From contig JAJYXR010000038.1 in NCBI GenBank assembly GCA_021801795.1, forward strand, positions 47,703 through 111,702: a DNA stretch of 64,000 nucleotides. The letters run 5' to 3'. How positions within the stretch are numbered: the stretch's first letter is position 1; every line of letters begins with the position of its first letter. Positions 17,207-26,349 of this stretch are shown in pieces. The DNA is from Actinomycetes bacterium (GTDB taxonomy: Bacteria; Actinomycetota; Acidimicrobiia; Acidimicrobiales; JAJYXR01). Under the pieces are notes generated by a model that saw only the letters and a list, made by a program, of their open reading frames with translations, searched no databases and was not told the origin of the DNA. The position numbers were made by a program, and so were the translations under genes.

Positions 17207-18664
17207 GTGGTGCCCGAACGCTATTGGCTGACTACCCTCGGCTGCCCGAAGAACCAGGTGGACTCGGACAAGCTCGAGGGCACCCTGGTGTCGGGTGGCT
17301 ACGAGCCGGCCTCCACCCCCGAGGATGCCGACCTGCTGGTGGTGAACACCTGCGCGTTCATCGAGGCCGCTCGCGAGGAGTCGGTGGAGACCATCCTCGA
17401 GGCCGCCCGCTCCCGACGTCCCGGGGCGCGGCTGGTGGTCACCGGATGCCTGGCAGAGCGCTACGGCGACGAGCTGGCAGCCGCCATGCCGGAGGTGGAC
17501 CTGGTGGCGGGCTTCGGGGTCCCGGTCACCCTGGCCCCGTCGCGCCCGGGCTGGCACGGGGTTGCCCAGGCAGCCGGACTGCCGGGGGCTGCGCCTGGGG
17601 CAGGTGGGCCGGGAGGGTCCGTGGCAGGTCGGTCGGGAGGGTCCGTGGCATCCTTCGACCTCGTCGAGCTTCCCCGGCCGCCCGCCCGCGCTCCGTGGGC
17701 CTACCTGAAGCTGGCAGAAGGCTGCGACCGGCGTTGTGGCTTCTGTGCCATCCCATCCTTCCGCGGGCCTCAGCGCTCACGCACCGAGGCATCGATCCTG
17801 GCGGAGCTCGATAGCCTCGGTGAGCACCTGCGGGAGGTGGTGCTGGTGGCCCAGGACCTCGCATCCTGGGGTCTGGACCGCTCGTCGGCCAGGCCAGCCG
17901 GTAGAGCTGGGTCGAGCCGCCGGCCGCTGGTGGGCTTGATCGCAGAGGTGTCGAGGCGGGTCGAGAGGGTGAGGCTGCTGTACCTCTATCCCTCCTCCCT
18001 CGACGACGAGCTGGTGGCTGCCATCCTGGCAACAGGGGTGCCCTACTTCGACCTCTCCCTGCAGCACGTCTCGCGCCCGCTCATGAGGCGCATGCGACGC
18101 TACGGCGACGGCGGGAGGTTCCTGGACCGGATAGCCGCCATACGTGCGGAGGAACCGAGAGCGACGTTCAGGTCGTCCTTCATCATCGGGTACCCCGGCG
18201 AGACCGAGGAGGACCACGGCCGGCTCCTGGAGTTCATCGCCGCTGCCCAGCTCGACTGGGCGGGGTTCTTCCCCTTCTCGGAGGAGGCCGGGACCTACGC
18301 GGCCGACCTTTCCGGCAAGGTCCCCGGGGAGCTCGCGATGGAGCGGCTGAGGGAGTGCGCGGAGCTGCAGGACTCCATCACGGCGGCCAGGCGCGATGCG
18401 ATGGTCGGCGAGGTCCACGGGGTGCTGGTGGACAGGCCGGGTGTCGGGCGTTCGCACAGGGAAGCCCCCGAGATCGACGGCGTGGTCGAGCTCCCCCCTA
18501 CGCTCGGAGCCGGGGAGGTGGTGGACGTTCTCGTGACGGCTGCGGCTGGTCCGGACCTGGTGGGCATCCCAGTGGCTCCGGCCACTGCTGCCTCGGTGTC
18601 CGGGCTGCACCCCGGTCCTCGTTCGCGCGCGCAGGCCGTTAGGCCGGTGGAGGTCGGCCGGTGA
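17207..18664 (+). CDS. rimO: Ribosomal protein S12 methylthiotransferase RimO
   Basis: A radical SAM enzyme that methylthiolates the conserved Asp of ribosomal protein uS12. The N-terminal UPF0004 domain has its three cluster cysteines in LGCPKN, NTCAF and GCLAE. The radical SAM motif is CDRRCGFC, and the TRAM domain closes the protein. 485 residues fits the family, although loops around 115-150 and 225-240 carry Gly/Arg-rich insertions, one of them a duplicated GGSVAGRS-like piece. The start is the first of two adjacent GTG codons. The stop overlaps the pgsA start (GTGA). Confidence 0.95.
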   Translation: MVPERYWLTTLGCPKNQVDSDKLEGTLVSGGYEPASTPEDADLLVVNTCAFIEAAREESVETILEAARSRRPGARLVVTGCLAERYGDELAAAMPEVDLVAGFGVPVTLAPSRPGWHGVAQAAGLPGAAPGAGGPGGSVAGRSGGSVASFDLVELPRPPARAPWAYLKLAEGCDRRCGFCAIPSFRGPQRSRTEASILAELDSLGEHLREVVLVAQDLASWGLDRSSARPAGRAGSSRRPLVGLIAEVSRRVERVRLLYLYPSSLDDELVAAILATGVPYFDLSLQHVSRPLMRRMRRYGDGGRFLDRIAAIRAEEPRATFRSSFIIGYPGETEEDHGRLLEFIAAAQLDWAGFFPFSEEAGTYAADLSGKVPGELAMERLRECAELQDSITAARRDAMVGEVHGVLVDRPGVGRSHREAPEIDGVVELPPTLGAGEVVDVLVTAAAGPDLVGIPVAPATAASVSGLHPGPRSRAQAVRPVEVGR

Positions 18665-19230
18665 CGAACACGACGTTCGGGCCCTCGGCTCTCGCCACAC
18701 CGGCTAACGCTCTTAGCGCTGCGCGGCTACTGGCGGCTCCGGTGGTGGTGGCGATGGTCGTGGTGTGGGGTCCCGGGTGGCCGGAGCTGGCAGTCGCCTT
18801 CGTGGTCGCGGCTACCGACGGCCTCGACGGCTGGATAGCCCGGCGCCAGGGAGCCACCCGCTCCGGCGCGTTCCTGGATCCCCTCGCGGACAAGGCGATA
18901 GTCCTCGGCCTGCTTGGCGCGGTGGCTGCCCGTGGTGAGGTCTCCTGGGTCCCCGTCGGGCTGATCGCGCTGCGGGAGGTGGCGATGAGCGTCTACCGGG
19001 CTGCCGTTGCCAGGAAGGGAGTATCGATCCCGGCCAGGCGGTCGGCCAAGGCAAAGACGCTGGTGCAGGACATAGCTACCGGCATGTGCCTCGTCCCCGA
19101 GCTCGCCTCGCGCCACGAGGTGCTCGGGGTGGCGCTCTGGGTGGCCGTGGCACTTACGCTGCTCACCGGGTTCCAGTATCTCCAGGACGGTCGTAGGGCC
19201 TCCCACCGGGCGGCCGAGGGTGCCAGGTGA
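18661..19230 (+). CDS. pgsA: CDP-alcohol phosphatidyltransferase (phosphatidylglycerophosphate synthase type)
   Basis: 189 residues, with the full CDP-alcohol phosphotransferase motif running from DGLDGWIARR to FLDPLADK (D-G-x2-A-R-x8-G-x3-D-x3-D) and about five helices. It makes phosphatidylglycerophosphate from CDP-diacylglycerol and glycerol-3-phosphate, or a closely related phospholipid. Its place between rimO and cinA matches pgsA in many bacteria. The GTG start overlaps the rimO stop. Confidence 0.9.
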   Translation: MTNTTFGPSALATPANALSAARLLAAPVVVAMVVVWGPGWPELAVAFVVAATDGLDGWIARRQGATRSGAFLDPLADKAIVLGLLGAVAARGEVSWVPVGLIALREVAMSVYRAAVARKGVSIPARRSAKAKTLVQDIATGMCLVPELASRHEVLGVALWVAVALTLLTGFQYLQDGRRASHRAAEGAR

Positions 19231-19240
19231 GGAGGGGCCT

Positions 19241-20581
19241 TTGCGGATCGAGGTAGTCGCGGTAGGGACGGAGCTGCTCCTCGGGCAGATCGTGGACACG
19301 AACTCGGCATGGCTGGGCGGCCAGCTGGCGGCAGCGGGTATCGACTCCCACTTCCATCAGGCAGTCGGGGACAACCTCGGGCGCATAGTCCTCGCACTGC
19401 GTACGGCTCTGGCTCGCAGCGACGGCGTCATCGTCTGCGGTGGTCTCGGGCCGACGCATGATGACATCACGCGCGAGGCGGTGGCTGCGGTGATGAACGT
19501 CGAGCTGGTACGCGACGAGAGCCAGGTGGAGCGGATCCGCGCGATGTTCGAGACGCGCGGCCGATCGATGCCGGAGAATAACCTCCGCCAGGCCGAGGTA
19601 CCCCTGGGAGCGACCCTCATCCCCCAGGTTCTCGGCACCGCACCAGGGCTCGTCTGCCCCCTGGGGAACAAGGTCCTCTACGTGCTCCCCGGTGTTCCAT
19701 ACGAGATGACCGAGATGTTCACACGGGCGGTGCTCCCCGATCTGGTCGACCGAGCGGCCTCCCAGGGTTCTCCGGCCGTCATCGCCAGCCGCGTGATCAG
19801 GACCTGGGGCATGAGCGAATCGGGACTAGCGGAGGCGTTGGCTCCCAGGGTGGCGGCGCACGAGACGGAGGCGGGACATGCTGGGTCCAGCGTGACCATG
19901 GCCTTCCTGGCAAGTGGCATGGAGGGGATCAAGGTGAGGGTGACCGCCAAGGCCCCCACTCTCCAGGCTGCTGGAGACCTCCTGGATGCCGAGGAGGCGG
20001 AGGTGAGGGCACTGGTGGGCCATGCCGTCTTCGGGGTGGACGAGGAGACCATGGAGTCAGTCGTGGGCGATCTGCTCGTGAGGATGGGCCTCGGCCTCGG
20101 TGTCGCTGAGTCGCTTACCGGCGGCCTGGTGGCATCGCGGCTCGTGGGCGTGCCTGGTGCCAGCAGGTGGCTGAGAGGCAGCGTGGTGGCCTACGACGCG
20201 ACCGTCAAGCAGAAGCTCCTGGCGGTCCCGCCAGGCCCGGTCGTCACCGCCGAGGCCGCGAGGGCCATGGCTCTTGGAGCGCGGCTGGCGCTTGGTGCAG
20301 ACGTGGGGCTCTCGCTCACCGGTGTGGCGGGCCCGGACCCTGACGAGGGGCAGCCACCCGGGACGGTATTCGTAGGCCTGGCCATGCCCGGCGCTTCCGC
20401 GGTACCGGGGGAGGCGGGCGGGGTTTCCTCGGGCGGGGTTTCCTCGGGCGGGGTCGATCTCGGAGTCGAGGTGCTGGAGCTGAGGCTGCCAGGCGATCGC
20501 GAGCGCGTCCGCCAGTACGCCGCCACGTCGGCCCTGGATCTCCTGCGCCGGCGGCTTCAGGCTCGGGCCGGCGGCGGCTAG
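19241..20581 (+). CDS. cinA: CinA: NMN deamidase / competence-damage protein
   Basis: 446 residues. The N-terminal MoCF-like COG1058 domain begins RIEVVAVGTELLLGQIVDTN with GGLGPTHDDIT. The C-terminal PncC domain contains GVAESLTGGLVASRLVGVPG and LTGVAGPDP, and hydrolyses NMN in pyridine nucleotide salvage. The start is a TTG, chosen because GAGGAGG ends 5 nt upstream and homologues begin at the same residue. Ten nt separate it from pgsA. A 15-bp DNA repeat (20417-20453) near the C-terminus encodes GGVSS repeats. In many Actinomycetota recA follows closely; here two opposite-strand genes intervene. Confidence 0.94.
   Translation: MRIEVVAVGTELLLGQIVDTNSAWLGGQLAAAGIDSHFHQAVGDNLGRIVLALRTALARSDGVIVCGGLGPTHDDITREAVAAVMNVELVRDESQVERIRAMFETRGRSMPENNLRQAEVPLGATLIPQVLGTAPGLVCPLGNKVLYVLPGVPYEMTEMFTRAVLPDLVDRAASQGSPAVIASRVIRTWGMSESGLAEALAPRVAAHETEAGHAGSSVTMAFLASGMEGIKVRVTAKAPTLQAAGDLLDAEEAEVRALVGHAVFGVDEETMESVVGDLLVRMGLGLGVAESLTGGLVASRLVGVPGASRWLRGSVVAYDATVKQKLLAVPPGPVVTAEAARAMALGARLALGADVGLSLTGVAGPDPDEGQPPGTVFVGLAMPGASAVPGEAGGVSSGGVSSGGVDLGVEVLELRLPGDRERVRQYAATSALDLLRRRLQARAGGG
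20417..20453 (+). repeat. 15-bp in-frame tandem repeat in cinA
   Basis: The unit GGCGGGGTTTCCTCG occurs 2.5 times and encodes GGVSS in a loop of the PncC domain. Confidence 0.85.
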
Positions 20582-20645
20582 GCACGGACCCGACCGGCCA
20601 GGCGGGTTGCCAACAGAGTATCGGCCACATGAGGCGGTGACTGTT

Positions 20646-22160
20646 TCATGCACGAGCCTGCTCCAGTGAAAAGCGCCCCCGCCCCTCGTGCTTTGCCCGA
20701 TACATGGCAAGGTCGGCCGCCCGGAGGAGCTCGGTGGCGGTCCTCGGGGGAGCTCCAACAGCTATCCCGACGCTCGCGCCCACCTCAATGGTTTCGCCGT
20801 CGATCACCGCGGGTGTCGCGCAGCAGGCTATGAGACGGGTGGCGACCGTCGTTGCTCGCTCGGTCATCTCGTCTCCGCTGCCTGCACCGTCAGGATCGAG
20901 GATTACCACGAACTCGTCTCCTCCCACGCGTGCCAGTGTGTCGGAGCGGCGCAGTAGAGCCGTCACGCGGTCTACGAGCACTACCAGTAGCTGGTCACCG
21001 GCATCATGGCCGAAGCGATCGTTCACCTCCTTGAAGCGGTCCAGGTCGACGTACAGGACGCCCACAGTGGTCTCGCTCCTCGTCGTGCGTTCCAGGGCGT
21101 GCTCCAGGCGCTCCAGCAGGAGGACACGATTGGCGACTCCGGTCAGGGGGTCGTGGGTAGCTCGCATTGCCAGGTCGGATTCTGCGAGCTTGCGCTCGGT
21201 GATGTCCCGACCGTTCATGACTATGCCACCGACGGCCGCGTTGCCGACCATGTTGGTCGCCACCAGCTCCACCCATCGCCATGGGCCGTCCACATGGCGG
21301 AGCCTCACCTCGTCGCTTGCCATGGCGGCACACGACGAGGTGGCCCTGTCGAGCATGGCGTCGAGCAGCTCTGCATCGTCGGGGTGGATCGCCTGGCGGA
21401 GGCTTGCAGGCAGACCAGGTCTGTAGGCTGCGATCCACTGTGCCGAGGGGCTCCTGTACGCGAGAGATCCGTCTGCAGCGACCACGAGTATGAGGTCACT
21501 CGAGTGGCGTATCAGCTCGCTGAAGCGCTCCTGTTCACGGGACAAGGCCTCTTGAGCCTCGGAGCGCCTGACGATCGCGATGCGAAGGAAGAGGGAGGCG
21601 GCCAGGAGGCCGGCTACTGCTAGAGCGGAAAGACCCTGGGTGGTGGAGGCGCGGATCAGTGACGGAGCGATTCCCTCGGCGATAGCCGCCTGTCCCATGG
21701 CCACGGTGACCACTGACCAGCCGACCGCAGCGGCAGTAGCGCCGGCACCGAAGTTCTCCAGGGTATCGGCTACAGGGTAGAGGAACCCCACCATGAGCAT
21801 GGGACCCCAGCCGGTCATGTAGACGCAGGCCCCGACGCCGAACGTCTTCGCGGCGATCCGCAAGTGCATCTTCCAGCGTGAGCACCCGCGGGTGACCGTG
21901 TCCGCCACATAGCTGGTGACGACCGTGAGCCCGAGTATCAGCACGACGATCCAGAGTGGGTCGTCTGCCGAGAGGCCCAGGCGCCCAAGACCCCAGAGCA
22001 GGATCGTTACTGCGCCAACCGCGGGTATGACGAAGGGTGCCTCGCTTCGCCACCGGCTGGAGTTATGTGTCGACGTAGCTGCTTCTATGGTCTCGGTAGC
22101 GCCCGTGCCATCGGCTCCCTCCTGTGGAGCGCGCCGACCGCTTGTCTGCCAGGAAGCCAA
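20646..22160 (-). CDS. Membrane-bound PAS-GGDEF diguanylate cyclase
   Basis: About 504 residues. A membrane sensor of about six helices (about 40-200) is followed by a PAS/PAC domain (about 215-340, ending GGIVMNGRDITERKLAES) and a GGDEF domain (about 345-500). The catalytic GGDEF is intact (ARVGGDEFVVIL), and RRSD five residues before it supplies the inhibitory c-di-GMP site, so an active, feedback-regulated cyclase is expected. No EAL domain follows. The TTG start is preferred because GCAGGAGG lies 7 nt upstream; the frame opens at another TTG 21 nt earlier. The upstream region (22161-22260) contains two GC-rich hairpins. It sits, on the opposite strand, between cinA and recA. Confidence 0.9.
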   Translation of the reverse strand: MASWQTSGRRAPQEGADGTGATETIEAATSTHNSSRWRSEAPFVIPAVGAVTILLWGLGRLGLSADDPLWIVVLILGLTVVTSYVADTVTRGCSRWKMHLRIAAKTFGVGACVYMTGWGPMLMVGFLYPVADTLENFGAGATAAAVGWSVVTVAMGQAAIAEGIAPSLIRASTTQGLSALAVAGLLAASLFLRIAIVRRSEAQEALSREQERFSELIRHSSDLILVVAADGSLAYRSPSAQWIAAYRPGLPASLRQAIHPDDAELLDAMLDRATSSCAAMASDEVRLRHVDGPWRWVELVATNMVGNAAVGGIVMNGRDITERKLAESDLAMRATHDPLTGVANRVLLLERLEHALERTTRSETTVGVLYVDLDRFKEVNDRFGHDAGDQLLVVLVDRVTALLRRSDTLARVGGDEFVVILDPDGAGSGDEMTERATTVATRLIACCATPAVIDGETIEVGASVGIAVGAPPRTATELLRAADLAMYRAKHEGRGRFSLEQARA

Positions 22161-22317
22161 TTGCCATCCTCCTGCCGCCAATGTTCGGCGGGGCCTACCA
22201 GGCAGTGGCTACCCCGCCGGCAGCCTCTGCAGGCTGCCTCCTCTGCCCAGCATAATATGACGTAGATGTCAGTGACTGGACGACTCCGGCCACTAGGCGG
22301 TACCGAGATCGGAGCTA

Positions 22318-22824
22318 TCAGCCGCCGAGAGCGCTCTTCATGTGCTCGAAGTTCGCCTGGTCGAATGCGACCAGGCGAACGAGCTCGACTCTGCTGTCGG
22401 TCGCGAGGAGGGTGGTGACCGCTACCTCTGCGGCGAGATCGCGCGGGTAGCCGTAGACGCCTGTAGATATGGCCGGGAACGCTACGGAGCGAGCACCGAG
22501 GTCGTCGGCCAGCTCCAGGCAGCGCCGGTAGCACGAGGCGAGGAGGCCTGCCTCACCCTTCGACCCGCCGTGCCACACCGGCCCGACGGTGTGGATGATC
22601 CACTCTGCGCCGAGAGCGAAACCCGGCGTCGCCTTGGCGTCACCCGTGGCGCAACCACCGAGCTCCCTGCAGGCGGCATGCAGTAGCTCGGCACCGGCTG
22701 CCCGGTGGATCGCACCGTCCACTCCACCGCCTCCGGCCAGGGCGTTGTTCGCGGCGTTTACGATGGCCTCGACCTGCTGCGCGGTTATGTCGCCCAGCAC
22801 CACCTCGATACGCGACCGGTCCAT
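22318..22824 (-). CDS. Macro-domain protein (O-acetyl-ADP-ribose deacetylase type)
   Basis: 168 residues forming a single YmdB-like macro domain. [39 protein letters not shown] carries the ADP-ribose-binding Asp and the catalytic [13 protein letters not shown] loop, and [14 protein letters not shown] is the phosphate loop. It should bind ADP-ribose and remove acetyl or ADP-ribosyl groups from metabolites or proteins. The ATG was chosen because homologues begin at this point. It is divergent from recA with 412 nt between. Confidence 0.92.
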   Translation of the reverse strand: MDRSRIEVVLGDITAQQVEAIVNAANNALAGGGGVDGAIHRAAGAELLHAACRELGGCATGDAKATPGFALGAEWIIHTVGPVWHGGSKGEAGLLASCYRRCLELADDLGARSVAFPAISTGVYGYPRDLAAEVAVTTLLATDSRVELVRLVAFDQANFEHMKSALGG

Positions 22825-22955
22825 CAGGACACCGGCCTCGGTCTGCCGCCGGTGTAGCCGGCACTCACAGGAGCACGCCGACGTGGCATCGAATCTCCAG
22901 CTATCCCGCTCGGCACGGAGCAATGCTACGCGTGCGGCATTAGCGCCCGCATCGT

Positions 22956-22987
22956 GGACTGCGGACTGCGGACTGCGGACTGCGGAC
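22956..22987. repeat. 7-bp tandem repeat, 4.6 copies
   Basis: The unit GGACTGC is repeated perfectly, about 250 nt upstream of recA. It is not a multiple of three and lies outside genes. Confidence 0.9.
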
Positions 22988-23138
22988 ACATGGCCCAGCC
23001 GTGCCCGGCCCCTGGCAGTTCCACGGCGACAGGATCCACCATCGCACATGCGTTCGCCACTACACTCGGGACTGCAGAGCAGATGAAGCGCCTCATGGAC
23101 CACCGCTGGGCACCCCCGGCCGTCGACGGGTCGGGTCC

Positions 23139-23162
23139 AGTGATACACCCCCGTCCTATGGT
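23139..23162 (+). promoter_or_regulatory. Putative recA promoter element AGTGATACACCCCC-N4-TATNNT
   Basis: AGTGATACACCCCC is followed after 4 nt by TATGGT, a plausible -10 box that would start recA mRNA about 70 nt before its ATG. The same 14-mer with the same spacing to TATCCT precedes the DUF222/HNH gene at 63858-63881. No good -35 hexamer accompanies either, suggesting activator-dependent or non-canonical recognition. Confidence 0.5.
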
Positions 23163-23236
23163 CCACGGTGTCGGAGCGACTCAGGCAGGAGGGGACCTAG
23201 GCAGATCCCCACTAACAGGTAAGGAGAACACCGGAA

Positions 23237-24337
23237 ATGGAACGTGACAAGGCACTAGAGGCGGCCATGGGCCAGATAGAGAAGCAGTTCGGAAAGGGAT
23301 CGATCATGCGGATGGGGGAGAACCTCGACATGGCGGTCGAGGCCATACCCACTGGAGCCATGGCACTCGACCTGGCCCTTGGCATCGGTGGGCTACCCAG
23401 GGGGCGCATAGTCGAGCTCTACGGACCCGAGTCGTCTGGTAAGTCGACTCTGGCCATGCACGTCGTGGCAGAGGCCCAGCGAAACGGCGGCATCTGCGCC
23501 TACATCGACGCCGAGCACGCGATGGACCCTTCGTATGCCGAGGCCATCGGTGTCGACACCGACGACCTTCTCATCTCGCAGCCCGATACCGGCGAGCAGG
23601 CTCTCGAGATAGCGGACATGCTCATCCGCTCCGGGGCGCTGGACGTGCTGGTGGTGGACTCTGTCGCAGCGCTTACGCCGAAGGCTGAGATAGAAGGAGA
23701 CATGGGTGACTCCCACGTGGGCCTCCAGGCCCGACTCATGTCCCAGGCGCTCAGGAAGCTCACCGCGACCCTGTCGAAGTCGAACACCATCCTCCTGTTC
23801 ATAAACCAGCTCCGGGAGAAGATCGGGGTGGTATACGGATCTCCCGAGGTCACCCCGGGTGGCAGGGCGCTCAAGTTCTACTCGTCGGTGCGCCTCGACA
23901 TACGGAGGGTGGAGTCGATCAAGGACGGCCCGGACGTGGTCGGTAACAGGACGCGGGTGAAGGTCGTGAAGAACAAGTGCTCGCCCCCGTTCAAGCAGGC
24001 CGAGTTCGACATCATGTATGGCAAGGGCATCAGCAGGGAGGGATCGCTGCTCGACGTGGCAGTTGACCTTGGAATCGTGAGGAAGGCCGGCGCATGGTTC
24101 ACCTACGAAGGTGAACAGCTGGGCCAGGGCAGGGAGAACGTAAAGCAGTACCTCTCGGAGACGCCGGAGCTGATGGTCGAGCTCTACGAGCGCATTCGTT
24201 CCCAGCTCGGTCTCGGTGGATCGGATGGACCTGCTGGCGATGCCGGCGACGCCAGCGCGCCAGATGTGGGTGCCGCATCCGTGCTCGACGTCAAGGCGCC
24301 AGGAGCGAAGGTGAAGGAGGCGGCTCTCGTCGACTGA
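23237..24337 (+). CDS. recA: Recombinase RecA
   Basis: 366 residues; the strand-exchange ATPase and SOS co-protease. Walker A is GPESSGKST with Lys69. Other family signatures include [28 protein letters not shown], the L2-adjacent [33 protein letters not shown] and [17 protein letters not shown]. The last 35 residues are an Ala/Asp/Val-rich tail (about 330-366), less acidic than usual. The start is clear: AAGGAG 10 nt upstream. No intein. recX, often downstream, is absent; instead a convergent DUF3048 gene ends 8 nt away. Confidence 0.98.
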   Translation: MERDKALEAAMGQIEKQFGKGSIMRMGENLDMAVEAIPTGAMALDLALGIGGLPRGRIVELYGPESSGKSTLAMHVVAEAQRNGGICAYIDAEHAMDPSYAEAIGVDTDDLLISQPDTGEQALEIADMLIRSGALDVLVVDSVAALTPKAEIEGDMGDSHVGLQARLMSQALRKLTATLSKSNTILLFINQLREKIGVVYGSPEVTPGGRALKFYSSVRLDIRRVESIKDGPDVVGNRTRVKVVKNKCSPPFKQAEFDIMYGKGISREGSLLDVAVDLGIVRKAGAWFTYEGEQLGQGRENVKQYLSETPELMVELYERIRSQLGLGGSDGPAGDAGDASAPDVGAASVLDVKAPGAKVKEAALVD

Positions 24338-24345
24338 CCGGCGCG

Positions 24346-25521
24346 CTATGAGCGCTTCGAGGTTCGCGAGCCCCGGGACTTAGGGGTGCTCGAACCGGGT
24401 GACTTCGTAGGCGCTGGAGGACTGGAGACGCCGACAGTCACGGTGGAGGGCACCAGCTCCACCCATGTCCTGCCTGGCGCGAGCGTTATCGTGGCGCCAT
24501 CGCTCGCGACCAGGTGGGTCCGGTTCATGAGAGTCGATCGCTGCCAGGTGCCGGTGATCTCGACGCCGTTCCTGAAGACCTCCAGTGGTCCAGTCCCGGT
24601 AAGCGTCGCCTCTACCTCGTAACCACCGAGGTTGTTCTCGAGCCATGGGCCGAGGTGGGTGTGGACTATCTGGACGACGATGTTGGTGGTCGATATCTGG
24701 TTCCCGCTGGTGAGCATGGCTGGAGTGCTGCCGTAGTCGAGTAGGTATTGGCCGGTCGCCGGGTCGTAGTGCCAGTAGGCCGGGGAGTAGATGGAGAAGG
24801 GTATGTGGATGGTGTCGGCCGGGTCGCCCGAGGGAGCGGAGCGGGAGTAGCTGAACAGTGGCATCGGGGGAGTCGTGTAGCTGGGGTCCAGTCCCCAGGC
24901 GTCCTTGGTCGAGATGTAGGTGGAGTAGGGGGCGACCCTGGAGGCGAAGGGATGTTGGATGATGTTGCCGAAGGAGAAGAGATCGTCGTCGACGATCGCC
25001 GCGGAGCGCAGGGCCGCGAGCACCGGGTCGATCCCACCCATGTGGATGAAGATCGGCTTGCTCAGCTGTTCGAGGATCCCCACGTCGACGAGCCTTGCCG
25101 AGCGTATCGGCCCTACCAGGCTGGCCTCGTCGCACTGGTAGACGGCGACGAAGCGGGTTACACCTCCCTCCACTGGTTCCTCGAAGACGATGTCCGCGTG
25201 GTCCAGACCGCTCTGGGGGCGTGCAGCGGGATAGTTGTCCACCTTGATCGCCAGAGCTGGTCTGTCGGGCACCACCCCTCCGGGTGCCGGTTCGCCGGTC
25301 AGCGGGCATCGCGGTCCCGATGCAGGGTCACCAGAGGCGCCGGTCGCTGAGTGACGATCCTTCGACGGAGCTATCGACCGGCTCCCGGCCGTGACCACGA
25401 GCGCTACCGTAGCGACCCCGAGCACGATCGCCAGTACGACGAACGCGAGCGTCCAACCCCATCCCTTGGAGCGCCGCGGCTGGCGCGCATGCTTGGGCTT
25501 GGGCTTGGGCTTCGGGCTCAT
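24346..25521 (-). CDS. DUF3048-domain exported protein (YerB-like)
   Basis: 391 residues. A Lys/Pro-rich cytoplasmic start (KPKPKPKHARQ) precedes one hydrophobic anchor (WTLAFVVLAIVLGVATVALVV) without a lipobox. The DUF3048 domain follows, with LAIKVDNYPAARPQSGLDHADIVFEEPVEGGVTRFVAVYQ and VGPIRSARLVDV. Related proteins (YerB) are cell-envelope proteins of unknown mechanism. The C-terminal part (about 270-370) includes a TW-x-R-x-x-x-M-N-R motif typical of the DUF3048 C-terminal domain. Convergent with recA. Confidence 0.85.
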   Translation of the reverse strand: MSPKPKPKPKHARQPRRSKGWGWTLAFVVLAIVLGVATVALVVTAGSRSIAPSKDRHSATGASGDPASGPRCPLTGEPAPGGVVPDRPALAIKVDNYPAARPQSGLDHADIVFEEPVEGGVTRFVAVYQCDEASLVGPIRSARLVDVGILEQLSKPIFIHMGGIDPVLAALRSAAIVDDDLFSFGNIIQHPFASRVAPYSTYISTKDAWGLDPSYTTPPMPLFSYSRSAPSGDPADTIHIPFSIYSPAYWHYDPATGQYLLDYGSTPAMLTSGNQISTTNIVVQIVHTHLGPWLENNLGGYEVEATLTGTGPLEVFRNGVEITGTWQRSTLMNRTHLVASDGATITLAPGRTWVELVPSTVTVGVSSPPAPTKSPGSSTPKSRGSRTSKRS

Positions 25522-25651
25522 AGCGCAGGTCTCACGGCTGCTTACCCTAGTAGCGCGGGGTCGTGCCATCAGATCGCGCATGCCAGGAGAAGGCAGGAGC
25601 CCCTGCCTGCGTACTGGGGCGCAGGCCGGTGGACCCGGATAGGGTCTAGGG

Positions 25652-26329
25652 GTGGAGTTTTCTGCAGGAGTCCCCTGGCGGGGGGCCGCGTGGACGATGA
25701 AGCTTCGGCAGTGGGCGCGCCGCCAGGTGGCCTCGGGTCTGCATGTGGCCTGGGAGCGCGCGTCGGAGCTCGGGGCGGTCGGACCTGACCATCCTCGTGC
25801 GAGGCGTTTCGGGGCATTCGGGTCCGGAAGCATGCTCGCGTTCCCGCCCGGGGTGATCTTCAACGAGCACTGTATACGGATAGGCAGTGGGACCATGGTC
25901 GGTCCCCGGGTGTCGCTCAGTGCCGGGATGCTTCCCGGCCAGCAGATGCTCACCGAGACCGTCGTGAAGATTGGTGATCGGTGCCTGATAGGTCGTGGCA
26001 GCCACATAGTCGGCCACTTCTGTGTCGACATCGGTGACGACGTCCACACCGGCCCATACGTGTACATCACCGACCAGAATCACGGCTACGAGGATCTGGA
26101 CCTTCCTATCGGGGTGCAGCTCCCGATCGACTCAGCGGTGTCGATCGGGTCCGGGAGCTGGCTCGGCGCGGGGGTTATCGTCCTTCCCGGTGCGCGCATC
26201 GGCTGTCACGTAGCCGTGGGGGCAGGTTCAGTGGTGACGGGAGAGATCCCCGATTACTCGGTAGCGGTGGGTGCGCCTGCGAGGGTGGTGCGACGCTACA
26301 GCCCCGACGAGGGATGGGCCAGGAAGTGA
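25652..26329 (+). CDS. Left-handed beta-helix (hexapeptide) acyltransferase
   Basis: 225 residues with repeated [LIV]-G-x4 hexapeptides (IRIGSGTMVGPRVSL, IGDRCLIGRGSHIVGH, IGDDVHTGPYVYITDQNHGY, SIGSGSWLGAGVIVLPGARIGCHVAVGAGSVV) and the ending VAVGAPARVVRRY seen in maltose/galactoside O-acetyltransferase and related sugar acyltransferases. The catalytic His is likely in DQNHGY. It probably acetylates a sugar or cell-envelope glycan. The start is uncertain between this GTG and an ATG at 25697; neither has a strong Shine-Dalgarno. No glycan gene cluster surrounds it. Confidence 0.85.
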   Translation: MEFSAGVPWRGAAWTMKLRQWARRQVASGLHVAWERASELGAVGPDHPRARRFGAFGSGSMLAFPPGVIFNEHCIRIGSGTMVGPRVSLSAGMLPGQQMLTETVVKIGDRCLIGRGSHIVGHFCVDIGDDVHTGPYVYITDQNHGYEDLDLPIGVQLPIDSAVSIGSGSWLGAGVIVLPGARIGCHVAVGAGSVVTGEIPDYSVAVGAPARVVRRYSPDEGWARK

Positions 26330-26337
26330 AAGGGCTC

Positions 26338-26349
26338 TGACCGGGTCAA
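26338..26349. repeat. 12-bp direct repeat flanking a cassette (left copy)
   Basis: TGACCGGGTCAA, itself nearly palindromic, lies just after the acyltransferase stop and is repeated exactly at 27396-27407. Between the copies are a disrupted exported-protein gene and a possible small ORF. It could be a target-site duplication, a regulator site or chance. Confidence 0.4.

Larger units (their letters stand above)
22825..23236. other. Intergenic region upstream of recA
   Basis: It holds a heptanucleotide repeat, a recA promoter candidate with a shared element (23139-23162) and the recA Shine-Dalgarno (AAGGAG, 23221-23226). Frames crossing it look non-coding. I see no canonical actinobacterial LexA box (GAAC-N4-GTTC). 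Confidence 0.6.

Noticed and set aside
17025..17231. 68-codon frame through tRNA-Ser(GCT)
   Set aside because: It overlaps the tRNA and the rimO start; chance frame.
22825..23236. Classical LexA (SOS) box upstream of recA
   Set aside because: No GAAC-N4-GTTC-like sequence is seen; only the shared 14-mer element is reported.
22954..23247. 97-codon frame upstream of and overlapping the recA start
   Set aside because: It begins inside the heptamer repeat, overlaps the recA ribosome site and resembles no protein.
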